A program made the position numbers and the translations under genes. A model generated the notes under the pieces. The model ran no database searches, was not told the DNA's origin, and was given only the letters and a program-made list of their open reading frames with translations. A stretch of 64,000 nucleotides of DNA from Halopenitus persicus (lineage in GTDB: Archaea > Halobacteriota > Halobacteria > Halobacteriales > Haloferacaceae): positions 2,418,001-2,482,000 of the forward strand of contig NZ_AP017558.1 of the NCBI RefSeq assembly GCF_002355635.1, written 5' to 3'. Of this stretch, positions 51,961 through 61,056 are shown in pieces; the first letter of the stretch is position 1, and each line of letters opens with the position of its first letter.

Positions 51961-52476
51961 ATGTCTGGACGCTACTACGAGGAGTTCACCGTCGGCGAGA
52001 CGATCGACCACGCGGCCCGACGGACGATAAGCGAGGCCGACAACCAACGGTTCTGTGATATGACGATGAATCAACAGCCGCTCCATCTCGACGCCGCGTT
52101 CGCCGCCGGGACCGACTTCGGCGAGCGAATCGTCAACGGGCTGTATACGATGTCGCTTGCGGTCGGGCTCACGATTCCCGAGACCACCGACGGAACGATC
52201 GTCGCGAACCTCTCGTACGATTCCGTCGAGCACCCCGCTCCCGTCTTTCACGGCGACACGCTGCGTGCACGGTCGACGGTGACGGACAAGCGGGAGACGA
52301 GCGACGGCGACCGCGGCGTCGTGACGATGCACGTCGAGGCGTTCGTCGTCGACCGGGACGGGGGCGGAACCGGGAGTGATGCCGCCGGCGATGAGGGCGA
52401 AGACGCTGCCGACGATCCGCTCGTCTGTGCGTTCGATCGAACCGTGCTTTCGGAAAAACGGCCGGCGTGCGAGTAG
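51961..52476 (+). CDS. MaoC-type hot-dog dehydratase
   Basis: This 171-residue protein has 'FTVGETIDHAARRTISEADN', 'FCDMTMNQQPLHLDAAFAAG' and 'FGERIVNGLYTMSLAVGL'. It carries the R-hydratase hot-dog fold with a Asn-x-x-x-x-His-type active helix ('NQQPLH'). MaoC proteins hydrate enoyl-CoA esters, for example mesaconyl-CoA in the methylaspartate cycle of haloarchaea. The acidic linker near the C-terminus is halophile-specific. A TATA box 'cttataaac' sits 27 bases before the ATG. Confidence 0.88.
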   Translation: MSGRYYEEFTVGETIDHAARRTISEADNQRFCDMTMNQQPLHLDAAFAAGTDFGERIVNGLYTMSLAVGLTIPETTDGTIVANLSYDSVEHPAPVFHGDTLRARSTVTDKRETSDGDRGVVTMHVEAFVVDRDGGGTGSDAAGDEGEDAADDPLVCAFDRTVLSEKRPACE

Positions 52477-52565
52477 CGGTTCGTGAGACGGTTTGCGACT
52501 CCCGTCCGACCGAGGCGGCCGAAGTAGAGCGACCGAACTGACGTTTTCCCGATCGCTCGAATCGG

Positions 52566-53669
52566 TTACTGTCCGGACGTTCCGGTCGATTCGGGCTCCG
52601 GCGATCCCGCGGTCTCGGTCGGTTCGGTGGTCTCGGTCGGTTCGGTGGTCTCGGTCGGTTCGGTGGTCTCGGTCGGTTCGGTGGTCTCGGTCGGTTCGGC
52701 GGTCGCGGTCGGAGTCGCGTCCGTCTCGTCGTTCGTCGCGTCCTCGTAGCGCACGGTCGTCCCGCTGGCGACCGGTCGAATGATGTATCGGCGCCCCTGC
52801 CCGGTTCGGTTCGGCGCGAAGTCGGCGATGAAGGTCGTCCGCGTCGACTCGCGGACCTCGAACGACTGGTTGAATTTCAGCGGCGCGTTCCCGGGCGTCC
52901 GGACGTCCGCCTCCTCGCCGGTCGTCAGGGTTCCGCGCGTACTCGCGACGTCGAGCTGCAGGAACCGATACTCGCCGACCTCGACCTCGGTCTCGTCGAT
53001 GAGTTTCGTGCTCCCGTCCTGCAGCTGGACGAGGTCCGCCTCCTGCGGCTCCGCGAACTCGATGTAGCGTCGGCCGCTTCCGTCGGCGTCCCCCCCATCG
53101 TCCTCCTCGTCCGCCTCGTCCTCCTCGTCCGCCTCGCCCTCGTCGTCAGCCCCGTCCTCCTCGTCCGCCTCGTCCTCCTCGTCAGCCCCGTCCTCGTCGT
53201 CAGCCCCGTCCTCGTCATCGGGAGCCGCGGTCTCGGTTCCCTCCGGCGTCGCCGTGTCGGTCGTGGTCGGCGTCGCCGTGTCGGTCGCGGTTTCCGTTTC
53301 GGCCGGATCGTTCTCATCCGTCTCTGTTTCGTCCGCGTCGTCAGCCTCGTCCTCCTCGTCCTCTCCGTCCGACTCGTCCGTCGAGTCGGCGGGCTTGATC
53401 CAGATCCCGTCGAGCGTCACGACGAGGGACTCGAAGTCGTCGATGTCGTTGGGCTGATCGGTGACGCTCGTCGAGAGCGTTCCGTAGCGCGTGGCGTCGC
53501 CGGAGTCGGAATCAGCATCGCCGTCCCCGGATCCGCCGTCGTCCCCGGAGCCATCCCCGTTCCCGGAGCCGTTTCCGTTCCCGGACCCGCCGTTGCCGCC
53601 GGTACAGCCGGCGAACGCGCCTGCGGTTGCTGCAGCTGTAACCCCCCGAATGTATGTGCGCCTCTGCAT
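52566..53669 (-). CDS. Lipoprotein with DUF4382 domain and long acidic linker
   Basis: This 367-residue protein has a signal and lipobox in 'MQRRTYIRGVTAAATAGAFA' followed by 'GC'. A Gly/Ser/Asn/Asp stalk comes next, then a DUF4382-like beta domain ('YGTLSTSVTDQPNDIDDF', 'FESLVVTLDGIWIKPADST') that is split by about 110 residues of Glu/Asp-rich low-complexity sequence. The domain resumes at 'RRYIEFAEPQEADLVQLQ'. The tail ends in TETTEP repeats. It is a cell-surface protein; DUF4382 function is not known. Confidence 0.8.
   Translation of the reverse strand: MQRRTYIRGVTAAATAGAFAGCTGGNGGSGNGNGSGNGDGSGDDGGSGDGDADSDSGDATRYGTLSTSVTDQPNDIDDFESLVVTLDGIWIKPADSTDESDGEDEEDEADDADETETDENDPAETETATDTATPTTTDTATPEGTETAAPDDEDGADDEDGADEEDEADEEDGADDEGEADEEDEADEEDDGGDADGSGRRYIEFAEPQEADLVQLQDGSTKLIDETEVEVGEYRFLQLDVASTRGTLTTGEEADVRTPGNAPLKFNQSFEVRESTRTTFIADFAPNRTGQGRRYIIRPVASGTTVRYEDATNDETDATPTATAEPTETTEPTETTEPTETTEPTETTEPTETAGSPEPESTGTSGQ
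52621..52710 (-). repeat. In-frame tandem repeat, 18-base unit x4 plus one variant
   Basis: The unit 'ggttcggtggtctcggtc' occurs perfectly at 52621-52638, 52639-52656, 52657-52674 and 52675-52692, followed by a diverged fifth copy to 52710. It encodes TETTEP repeats at the C-terminus of the lipoprotein. Confidence 0.96.
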
Positions 53670-53873
53670 AGCGCCCGATACTCGTCCCGTGAGAGGGATA
53701 TGGCTGTTGGACCGGGAAGGACGGGATGGGATCGAGAATGACGGAATAGGACCGAGAAGGACGAAATGGCTCCGAGAAAACGGTCGGGAAACCGGTCGGG
53801 AAACCGGTCGAGCAAACCGGCCGATGACGCGCTCGGGCGGCGGATTTATCGGCACGGTGGGCGTTTCGTCGGT

Positions 53874-54284
53874 ATGCACGAGGATCCACTCATCGAGGCG
53901 GCCCGAAGCGCGCTCGAGAATGCCCACGTTCCGTACTCCGAGTACGCCGTCGGCGCGGCGCTCGAAACGGCGGACGGGACGGTTTATAGGGGCTGCAACA
54001 TCGAAAACGCGAACTACTCGAACAGCCTCCACGCCGAGGAGGTCGCGATCGCCGAGGCCGTCAAGAACGGCCACGAGGCGTTCGACCGGCTCGCGGTCGC
54101 CTCCGGCGCCAGGGACGGCGTGACGCCCTGCGGGATGTGTCGACAGACGCTGACGGAGTTCTGTGCGGACGACCTCGAGATCGTCTGTGACGAGGGGGCG
54201 GACGGAACGGCGACCTACACGCTCGGGGAGCTGCTTCCGAACACGATCTCCGCGGACACGCTTTCCGCCGCGGAGCGTCGCTAG
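53874..54284 (+). CDS. cdd: Cytidine deaminase
   Basis: This 136-residue enzyme has zinc ligands Cys86 and Cys89 in 'TPCGMCRQTLTEFC' and Cys/His-Ala-Glu motif Cys41 with His53-Ala-Glu55 in 'NSLHAEEVAIAEAV'. The nucleoside-binding 'RGCNIENANYSN' is conserved. It deaminates cytidine and deoxycytidine to uridines. The ATG at 53874 follows TATA 'atttatc' by 27 bases, so the upstream in-frame Arg/Ser-rich sequence is not part of the protein. The stop codon lies inside a 16-base triplicated repeat. Confidence 0.94.
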   Translation: MHEDPLIEAARSALENAHVPYSEYAVGAALETADGTVYRGCNIENANYSNSLHAEEVAIAEAVKNGHEAFDRLAVASGARDGVTPCGMCRQTLTEFCADDLEIVCDEGADGTATYTLGELLPNTISADTLSAAERR

Positions 54285-54317
54285 CGCGGAGCGTCGCTAG
54301 CGCGGAACGTCGTTAGC
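54270..54317. repeat. Tandem repeat, 16-base unit x3, over the cdd stop codon
   Basis: The unit 'gcggagcgtcgctagc' is at 54270-54285 and 54286-54301, with a two-base variant at 54302-54317. The cdd TAG is within the first copy, so added copies lie outside the coding sequence and need not be multiples of three. Confidence 0.95.
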
Positions 54318-54345
54318 CGTCGCCAACCACCGGAAACCGGACGTG

Positions 54346-55317
54346 CTACCGGTTCCGGCTCACGGGGAAGGCGATCCGGTCGGGATGCTCGTTGAACCGG
54401 GCCAGTATCCGTTCGTACAGGTCGTTTTTTACCCGCTGGCCGCGGCGGGGGTGCGCCAGGTATCGGAGCCGCAGCTCGACCCAGCTCTCGCGTTGGGCGA
54501 CGTTCACCGACGGGCCGTCGGCGACCTCCAGCTCGACCGGCGTCTCCGCGAGCGCCTCGCGGTAGGCGTCGACGTGGCGGGCCATCTCCGCGCCGAGGTA
54601 GTCGGCGGCCTCCTCGCGCATCAGCTCGCGGGCGAACGTGAGGTCGGTCTCGAAGGCCACCTGGAACGCGATCTCGTTCCAGACCGATGGGGATCCGCCC
54701 CCGCCGAAGTTGACGACCTCCGAGGAGAGCACGAGGCCGTTCGGGACGGTGATCACGCGTCCGGACGGCTGGTTCGTCGAGACGAGCTCGCCGTTGATCT
54801 CCCAGATCGTCGTGACCAGGAAATCGACGGCGATCACGTCCCCCTTGGCCTCGCCGATCCGAACCCGGTCGCCGACGCCGTAGGGACGCTTCAGGAGGAT
54901 GTAGCCCCACGCGATCAGCGACAACAGCGGCTGCTGGAGCGCGAACGTGATCGCGAAGCCGACGACGCCGAGCGAGAGTAGCAGGCCCAGCCACTGCTGT
55001 GTCAGGGCCGCGAGGGCGGTCACGGTGGCGGCGAGGCCGAACGCGAGCCGCAGGACGTTTCGCGCGTCGTGGGCGCGCCGCTTGCTCGCGTGGCGCGTCA
55101 GCGCGGCGAGCGTGAGCGCGTAGAGCCCGTACGCGACGAACAGGATCGCCGCGAGGAGCAGTCCCTTGACGACGACCGGAACGAGGGGGATCCCGAGGAG
55201 CGTCGGAAGCGCCGCAAACGGGCTCGCCGGGGCCGGATCCGCGGCGGAAAGCAGGCCGGCGCCGGCGGCACACACGATCCCGACGAGCACGGATCCGATG
55301 GCGACGCGTCGGTTCAC
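54346..55317 (-). CDS. Mechanosensitive channel, MscS family
   Basis: This 323-residue protein has about five helices, with the pore region 'GVVGFAITFALQQPLLSLIA', the beta domain 'RPYGVGDRVRIGEAKGDVIA' and 'VITVPNGLVLSSEVVNF'. A full C-terminal alpha/beta domain follows ('TPVELEVADGPSVNVAQRES'). Unlike the dacZ-linked protein, the cytoplasmic vestibule is complete, so it is likely a real osmotic release valve. It is monocistronic on the minus strand, between cdd and the aminotransferase. Confidence 0.88.
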   Translation of the reverse strand: MNRRVAIGSVLVGIVCAAGAGLLSAADPAPASPFAALPTLLGIPLVPVVVKGLLLAAILFVAYGLYALTLAALTRHASKRRAHDARNVLRLAFGLAATVTALAALTQQWLGLLLSLGVVGFAITFALQQPLLSLIAWGYILLKRPYGVGDRVRIGEAKGDVIAVDFLVTTIWEINGELVSTNQPSGRVITVPNGLVLSSEVVNFGGGGSPSVWNEIAFQVAFETDLTFARELMREEAADYLGAEMARHVDAYREALAETPVELEVADGPSVNVAQRESWVELRLRYLAHPRRGQRVKNDLYERILARFNEHPDRIAFPVSRNR

Positions 55318-55390
55318 TTGTCAGTGGATCCGTCGCAGCAAGTAAACGGTTGTGCCGGCCGGGGTTTCTCCGTCGTCCGGAACGATGGCG

Positions 55391-56521
55391 TCACTCGGTG
55401 ACGGCGTCGTAGGCGTCGGCCATCACGTCGAGCGCGTCGCGGATGGTCGCCTCGTCGGTCGCGTACGAGAGCCGGGCGTGGCCGGCGCCGCCCTCGCCGA
55501 AGGCGTCGCCGGGAACGATGATGAGCCCGCGGTCGACGCATTCGTCGACGAAGCCCTCGGGCACCTTGGGCATCGCGTAGAAGGCCCCGCGCGGCGTCGG
55601 ACACTCGATGCCGATGTCCGCGAGCCCCTCGAGCAGGACGTCGCGCCGGCGCTTGAACGTGGCCGTCATCTCGTCGACGACCGACTGGTCGCCCGTCAAG
55701 GCGGCCTCCGCGGCGAACTGCGAGGGCGCCGACGCACACGCCTGGACGTACTGGTGGACGCGCAGCATTCGGTCGATCCGATCGCTCGTCGCCGTGACCC
55801 AGCCGAGCCGCCAGCCCGTCATCGAGTAGAGCTTCGAGACCGAGTGCACGACCACCAGGTTGCCGCCCGCGTCGAACTCCATCGGCGAGTGGTGGTCGCC
55901 GTCGAAGACCGTGTATTCGTAGACCTCATCGGAGATGCAGAGGACGTCGTGTTCGCGTGCGATGCGGGCGAACGCCTCGACGTCCTCGCGGGGCGCGACG
56001 GCCCCGGTCGGGTTCGCCGGCGAGTTGATGATGAAGGCGGCGGTGTCCTCGGTGATCGCCGCCTCGACCGCGGCCGGATCGAGCGTGAGGTCGTCCCGCA
56101 GTTCCACGGGGACCGGCTCCGCGCCCGCGAGCTTCGCGAGTGCCGCGTAGGAGACGAAGCCGGGATCGGGGACGATCACCTCGTCGCCGGCCCCGACGTG
56201 GGCCTCCAACGCGAGGTGCAGTCCCTCGCTGCCGCCGGCGGTCGCGATCACGTCGTCGACGTCGATCGACGCGCCCTGGTCGCGTTCGTGCTTGGCGACG
56301 ATCGCCTCCCGCAGGGACTCCAGGCCGCGGTTTGGGGTATAGCCGTCCGCACGACCGGCGCGGATCGCCTCGACGGCGGCCTCGCGCGCGTGATCCGGGG
56401 TCGGAAAGTCGGGCTGGCCGATCCCCATGTCGATCGCGTCGTCGCCGGCCGCCTCGAAGACGTCGCGGATGCCGCTCGGCGGGATCCGTTCGATCCGGTC
56501 GGAAAACGTCGGTGATGCCAT
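55391..56521 (-). CDS. Class I/II pyridoxal-phosphate aminotransferase
   Basis: This 376-residue enzyme starts 'MASPTFSDRIERIPPSGIRD' and has 'IDMGIGQPDFPTPDHARE', 'TAGGSEGLHLALEAHV' (PLP-phosphate binding) and 'IINSPANPTGAVAPRED' (Asn). 'CISDEVYEYTVFDG' holds Asp/Tyr, 'VHSVSKLYSMTGWRLGW' the catalytic Lys, and 'HARLSYATDE' the carboxylate-binding Arg. It fits the archaeal aspartate/aromatic aminotransferase group; substrate uncertain. 'gaattatt' 27 bases upstream is the probable TATA. Confidence 0.9.
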   Translation of the reverse strand: MASPTFSDRIERIPPSGIRDVFEAAGDDAIDMGIGQPDFPTPDHAREAAVEAIRAGRADGYTPNRGLESLREAIVAKHERDQGASIDVDDVIATAGGSEGLHLALEAHVGAGDEVIVPDPGFVSYAALAKLAGAEPVPVELRDDLTLDPAAVEAAITEDTAAFIINSPANPTGAVAPREDVEAFARIAREHDVLCISDEVYEYTVFDGDHHSPMEFDAGGNLVVVHSVSKLYSMTGWRLGWVTATSDRIDRMLRVHQYVQACASAPSQFAAEAALTGDQSVVDEMTATFKRRRDVLLEGLADIGIECPTPRGAFYAMPKVPEGFVDECVDRGLIIVPGDAFGEGGAGHARLSYATDEATIRDALDVMADAYDAVTE

Positions 56522-56635
56522 ATCTAACGCAGCGATCCGGCCGCGAATAATTCTTGTTACATCCCGCGAGTCACCTGCGTCGAACGACGACGCGTGTCGC
56601 TCGTCGGGCACGCCGGCAGCCACGTGCGGTGCCGC

Positions 56636-58534
56636 TCACACGCCCCAGATGGCGACGATCCCCAGCGTCGTCACGACGGTGAGGATCGCCTGCAGGGGCG
56701 CGCCCACGCGGACGAAGTCCGTGAACCGGTAGCCGCCGGGGCCGTAGACCATCAGGTTCGTCTGGTAGCCGATCGGCGTCATCAGCGCGGTCGAGGCCGC
56801 GAAGGTGACCGCGAGCACGAACGAGAAGGGGTCGGCGCCGATCGCCGCGGCCGTGTCGACCGCGACGGGGATCATCAGGACGACGCTCGCGTTGTTGCTG
56901 ATGACGTTGGTGACGAGGGCGGTGAACAGATAGAACGCGCCGAGGAGGACGACCGGCGCCAGGTCGCTTGCCCCCACGACGACGAGGCTCGCCAGCCACT
57001 CGGCGCCGCCGGTACGCTCCATCGCGACGCCGAGCGGGATGAGTCCGGCCAGCAGGACGATGACGCTCCAGTCGACCGCCTCGTAGATCTCGCCGGGCTT
57101 CACGCAGCCGGTCGCCACCATCGCGACCACGCCCCCGAGCGCACTGACGAGGATCGGCAGGACCTCCAGGGCCGCGAGGGCGACCACGCCGAGGATGATC
57201 CCCACCGCGACCGGGATCCGCTCCGTTCGGAAGTCGGGGCGGATCAGCTCTCGCGCGAGCACGAAGTTCCGGTCGGAGCCGAACCGCCGTATCGTGTCCT
57301 CGGTCGCCTGGATGAGCAGGGTGTCGCCGCCGCGAAGCCGCCGTTCGTCCATCCGGGCGTGGATCACCTCCCCGCCCCGGCGGATGGCGAGCACGGTCGC
57401 GTCGTATCGGTTCCGGAAGTTCAGCGTTTCGAGCGTCTCGCCCACGATCGACGCTCCCGGCGCGACGACGATCTCGATGAGACTCTGCTCGGTATCCGGC
57501 TCGATCTCGGCCTCGTCGCCGGTCAGAACCGCCTCGGTCACTTCCGCGTCGGGTGCCGGATCGAGTCCCTCGGCATCCAGCAGCTCGAGCAGGCTCTCGC
57601 GGTCGGTCCGGAGCACGAAGACGTCGTCGGGCCGAACCTCCTTTCGGGCGAGGGGTTCGGTGAAGACCTGATCGCCGCGGACGAGCTGCACGACGTCGAC
57701 GTCCAGATCCGTCTCCTGGAGGACCTGGTCGATCGTCTTCCCGACCAGCGGCGATTCCGCCCGAACGACGACCTCGGTCAGATACTCGGCCATGTCGAAC
57801 TCCGCGATCAGTTCCTCGTCGACCGCCACGCGCTCGGGCAGCAGGTACCGGCCGATCGTCGCCAGATAGACGGCCCCGGTGAGCAACACGAGAACGCCCA
57901 GGGAGGTGAACTCGAACATCGAGAACGGATGGTCGATCAGGCGCGCGGAGACGTCGGAGGCGAGGATGTTCGTCGAGGTCCCGATCAGCGTCAGGGTACC
58001 TCCGAGCATCGCGATGAAGGAGACGGGCATCAACAGCTTGGAGGGCGAGATCCCGGTCCGTTTCGCGATCGTGTTCACCATCGGGATCATGATCGCCACG
58101 ACCGGGGTGTTGTTGATGAGCCCCGCGGTCCCGCCGGAGATGCCGAGGACGGCGAGCAGCTGCTTGAGGTGGCTATCGCCGAACCGGTCGGCGACCGCCG
58201 CGCCGACCAGGTTGATGAGCCCGGACTGGCGGATCCCCTCGCTGAGGACGAACATCGCGAGCACGGTGAGCGTCGCGGCGCTCGAGAACCCGCTCACCCC
58301 GGTGGCCGGGTCGACGCGCGTCCACGGCTCGAGAACGATCAGCGCGACGAGGATCCCGAGCGCCGAGACGTCGATCGGGAGCGGCTCCGTCACGAACAGC
58401 ACCAGCGCGATGGCCACGATCGCAAAGACCACGAGCATACCCGGCGTGACCTCCGGAATCGACTGCAGCGGTGCGAGCTGGACGGGCGACCCGACCCAAC
58501 CCATTCCGGCCGATCCCGCGGCAGTCGGCGACAT
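56636..58534 (-). CDS. SLC13/DASS-type anion transporter with TrkA-C domains
   Basis: This 632-residue membrane protein has two sets of membrane helices flanking two central TrkA-C (RCK_C) domains ('VVVRAESPLVGKTIDQVL', 'EIVVAPGASIVGETLETLNF'). The transporter signature 'GLINNTPVVAIMIPMVN' and its partner 'VTNVISNNASVVLMIPVA' are inverted-repeat SN-type motifs binding anion and sodium. Likely substrates are sulfate, phosphate or dicarboxylates. TATA-like 'tttttaac' lies 27 bases before the ATG, giving leaderless expression. Confidence 0.9.
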   Translation of the reverse strand: MSPTAAGSAGMGWVGSPVQLAPLQSIPEVTPGMLVVFAIVAIALVLFVTEPLPIDVSALGILVALIVLEPWTRVDPATGVSGFSSAATLTVLAMFVLSEGIRQSGLINLVGAAVADRFGDSHLKQLLAVLGISGGTAGLINNTPVVAIMIPMVNTIAKRTGISPSKLLMPVSFIAMLGGTLTLIGTSTNILASDVSARLIDHPFSMFEFTSLGVLVLLTGAVYLATIGRYLLPERVAVDEELIAEFDMAEYLTEVVVRAESPLVGKTIDQVLQETDLDVDVVQLVRGDQVFTEPLARKEVRPDDVFVLRTDRESLLELLDAEGLDPAPDAEVTEAVLTGDEAEIEPDTEQSLIEIVVAPGASIVGETLETLNFRNRYDATVLAIRRGGEVIHARMDERRLRGGDTLLIQATEDTIRRFGSDRNFVLARELIRPDFRTERIPVAVGIILGVVALAALEVLPILVSALGGVVAMVATGCVKPGEIYEAVDWSVIVLLAGLIPLGVAMERTGGAEWLASLVVVGASDLAPVVLLGAFYLFTALVTNVISNNASVVLMIPVAVDTAAAIGADPFSFVLAVTFAASTALMTPIGYQTNLMVYGPGGYRFTDFVRVGAPLQAILTVVTTLGIVAIWGV

Positions 58535-58668
58535 CGTTATGTGGAGGAGACGTCCAGCGAGTTAAAAACCCCAGTGCGCCGGATCGGTCCGCGCCGGCGC
58601 TCCGGATCGTGATCCACGAATGTGGGTATAGAAAGACATTAGAACGGCCGATATCACCATATAATTGA

Positions 58669-60900
58669 ATGAGCCTGTCCGACGCGGACGCCGAGCTCGT
58701 GCGCGAGGAGCTCGGACGCGATCCCACTCCGGCCGAGGCCGCGCTGTTCGAGAACCTCTGGAGCGAGCACTGTGCGTACCGCTCCTCGCGACCGCTTCTG
58801 GGCGCCTTCGAGAGCGAGGGCGACGCGGTCGTGATCGGCCCGGGCGACGACGCGGCGGTGCTCGCGCTGCCGACGCCCGCGGCCGCCGAAACGCCTGCCG
58901 GAGAGCGTGACGGCGACGACTACGGCGACGTCTACGTCACCTTCGGCGTCGAGAGCCACAACCACCCCTCCTACGTCGACCCCTTCGACGGGGCGGCCAC
59001 CGGCGTCGGCGGGATCGTCCGCGACACGATGAGCATGGGCGCGTATCCGATCGCCCTGCTCGACTCGCTGTACTTCGGGTCCTTCGACCGGGACCACGCG
59101 AAGTACCTCTTCGAGGGCGTCGTCGAGGGGATCTCCCACTACGGAAACTGCATCGGCGTTCCGACCGTGGGCGGCAGCGTCGCCTTTCACGAGGGCTATG
59201 AGGGCAACCCGCTCGTCAACGTCGCCTGCGTCGGTCTGACGACCGAGGAGCGGCTCGTGACCGCCACGGCCCAGGAGCCCGGCAACGCGCTCGTCCTCGT
59301 CGGGAACGCCACCGGACGCGACGGCCTCGGCGGCGCCTCCTTCGCGTCGGAGGACCTCGCGGAGGACGCCGAGACCGAGGACCGGCCGGCCGTGCAGGTC
59401 GGCGACCCCTACGCGGAGAAGCTGCTGATCGAGTGCAACGAGGCGCTGATCGACGAGGACCTCGTCGCCTCCGCCCGCGACCTCGGCGCGGCCGGCCTCG
59501 GCGGGGCCTCGTCGGAACTGGTCGCGAAGGGCGGGCTCGGCGCCCGGATCGAACTCGATCGGGTCCACCAGCGCGAACCGAACATGTCGCCGCTGGAGAT
59601 CCTCCTCGCGGAGTCCCAGGAGCGGATGTGCTACGAGGTCGACCCCGAGGACGTCGACCGCGTGCAGGAGCTGGCGGACCGCTTCGACCTCGGCTGCTCG
59701 GTCATCGGCGAGGTGACCGAGGGGACCTACACCTGTACCTTCGAGGGCGAGACGGTCGTCGACGTCGACGCCGAATACCTCGCCGACGGCGCGCCGATGA
59801 ACGACCTGGACGCCACCGCACCCGAGACCCAGTCCCGAGAGCTCCCCGAGATCGATCTCGAGACGGCCTTCGAGGCGGTCGTGAGCGCGCCCTCCACCGC
59901 GAGCAAGCGGTGGGTCTACCGCCAGTACGACCACGAGGTCGGCACGCGCACGGCGCTCACCCCCGGCGACGACGCCGCGATCATGGCGATCGATGAGGCG
60001 GCCGGCCTCGACGATCACGACGACGCGACCGTTGCATCCGCCGGTGCGGACGACGCGACCGGCGTCGGACTCGCGCTCTCGGCCGGCGCGAACCCGAACT
60101 GGACCGAGGCCGCCCCATACGACGGTGCCCGGGCGGTCGCGCTCGAGAACGCGACGAACCTGGCGGCGAAAGGGGCGGTCCCGCTCGCCGCGGTCGACTG
60201 TCTCAACGGCGGCAATCCAGAGAAACCTGACGTCTACGGCGGCTTCACCGCGATCGTCGACGGACTGGCCGAGATGTGCGCCGACCTCGAAACGCCGGTC
60301 GTCGGCGGCAACGTGTCGCTGTACAACGACAGCGTCGAGGGACCGATCCCGCCGACGCCGACGCTCGCGCTCCTCGGAACGAAGCGCGGATACGACGCGC
60401 CGCCGGCCGCGCTCGACGGGGACGTCGCCGACGACTCCGAGATCCTCCTCGTTGGGGCCGGCGGCGACGCGCTCGGCGGCTCCGAGTATCTCGCACAGGT
60501 CGGCGGCACGGACCGGTTCCCGACGCTTCCGGATGCGGATCCCGCGAATTTGATCGATACGCTTGCGCGGGTTGCCCGTCACGAGTCGACGGTCGCCGCT
60601 CACGACGTGAGCGACGGCGGGCTGGCGGTCGCGCTCGCCGAACTCGTCACGGACGCGGCCGGCGCCGACGTCGAGCTTCCGGACCACGTCGCCGCCTTCG
60701 AGGAGACGCCCGGCCGGCTGGTCGTCCAGACGACCGATCCCGAAGCGGTCGCCGCGCTGGCGGACGACGTTCCGACCTATTCGCTCGGGACGGTGACCAC
60801 GGACGGTCGGCTCCGACTGGCCGTCGGCGACGAGCGCGTCGCGGCCACGGCGGCCGAGATCCGCGAGCGACGCGACGTGATCGAGCGCGAACTCGCCTGA
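58669..60900 (+). CDS. purL: Phosphoribosylformylglycinamidine synthase subunit II
   Basis: This 743-residue PurL of the small type works with separate PurQ and PurS, not present here. Motifs are '[15 protein letters not shown]' (first ATP site), '[20 protein letters not shown]', '[18 protein letters not shown]' and '[17 protein letters not shown]'-like region. 'NYNDS'-type '[19 protein letters not shown]' and '[17 protein letters not shown]' complete the second half. It converts FGAR to FGAM with ATP and ammonia from glutamine. The ATG at 58669 begins the conserved '[20 protein letters not shown]'. Confidence 0.95.
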   Translation: MSLSDADAELVREELGRDPTPAEAALFENLWSEHCAYRSSRPLLGAFESEGDAVVIGPGDDAAVLALPTPAAAETPAGERDGDDYGDVYVTFGVESHNHPSYVDPFDGAATGVGGIVRDTMSMGAYPIALLDSLYFGSFDRDHAKYLFEGVVEGISHYGNCIGVPTVGGSVAFHEGYEGNPLVNVACVGLTTEERLVTATAQEPGNALVLVGNATGRDGLGGASFASEDLAEDAETEDRPAVQVGDPYAEKLLIECNEALIDEDLVASARDLGAAGLGGASSELVAKGGLGARIELDRVHQREPNMSPLEILLAESQERMCYEVDPEDVDRVQELADRFDLGCSVIGEVTEGTYTCTFEGETVVDVDAEYLADGAPMNDLDATAPETQSRELPEIDLETAFEAVVSAPSTASKRWVYRQYDHEVGTRTALTPGDDAAIMAIDEAAGLDDHDDATVASAGADDATGVGLALSAGANPNWTEAAPYDGARAVALENATNLAAKGAVPLAAVDCLNGGNPEKPDVYGGFTAIVDGLAEMCADLETPVVGGNVSLYNDSVEGPIPPTPTLALLGTKRGYDAPPAALDGDVADDSEILLVGAGGDALGGSEYLAQVGGTDRFPTLPDADPANLIDTLARVARHESTVAAHDVSDGGLAVALAELVTDAAGADVELPDHVAAFEETPGRLVVQTTDPEAVAALADDVPTYSLGTVTTDGRLRLAVGDERVAATAAEIRERRDVIERELA

Positions 60901-60990
60901 GTCGACGGTTCCGAACGGCTCGACCCCGGCGGCGAGCTCCTCGAGCACGCCACCGATGGCGGTGTGTCAACACGACACCAGCGAAACGGT

Positions 60991-61006
60991 TTTAGGGTTT
61001 CCTAAA
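60991..61006. promoter_or_regulatory. DtxR/Idr-like palindrome before the ABC ATPase gene
   Basis: TTTAGG (60991-60996), spacer GTTT, then CCTAAA (61001-61006) form a perfect inverted repeat that resembles the TTAGG...CCTAA core bound by DtxR-family iron regulators. It also provides the only TATA-like sequence before the gene, so binding would block transcription. Confidence 0.5.
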
Positions 61007-61056
61007 GTATGTGTCGGCAACGGACACCGTTCGCGGCGTTTCCCCACTCTCCGACC

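Noticed and set aside
58654-60948. 764-codon open frame on the minus strand opposite purL
   Set aside because: This is a shadow frame caused by high GC codon bias. It has no domain motif, while purL motifs cover the full plus-strand frame.
61009-61056. Longer N-terminus for the ABC ATPase
   Set aside because: The only promoter-like sequence (60991-61006) would start the transcript downstream of this ATG, and the extra residues are not family-like.
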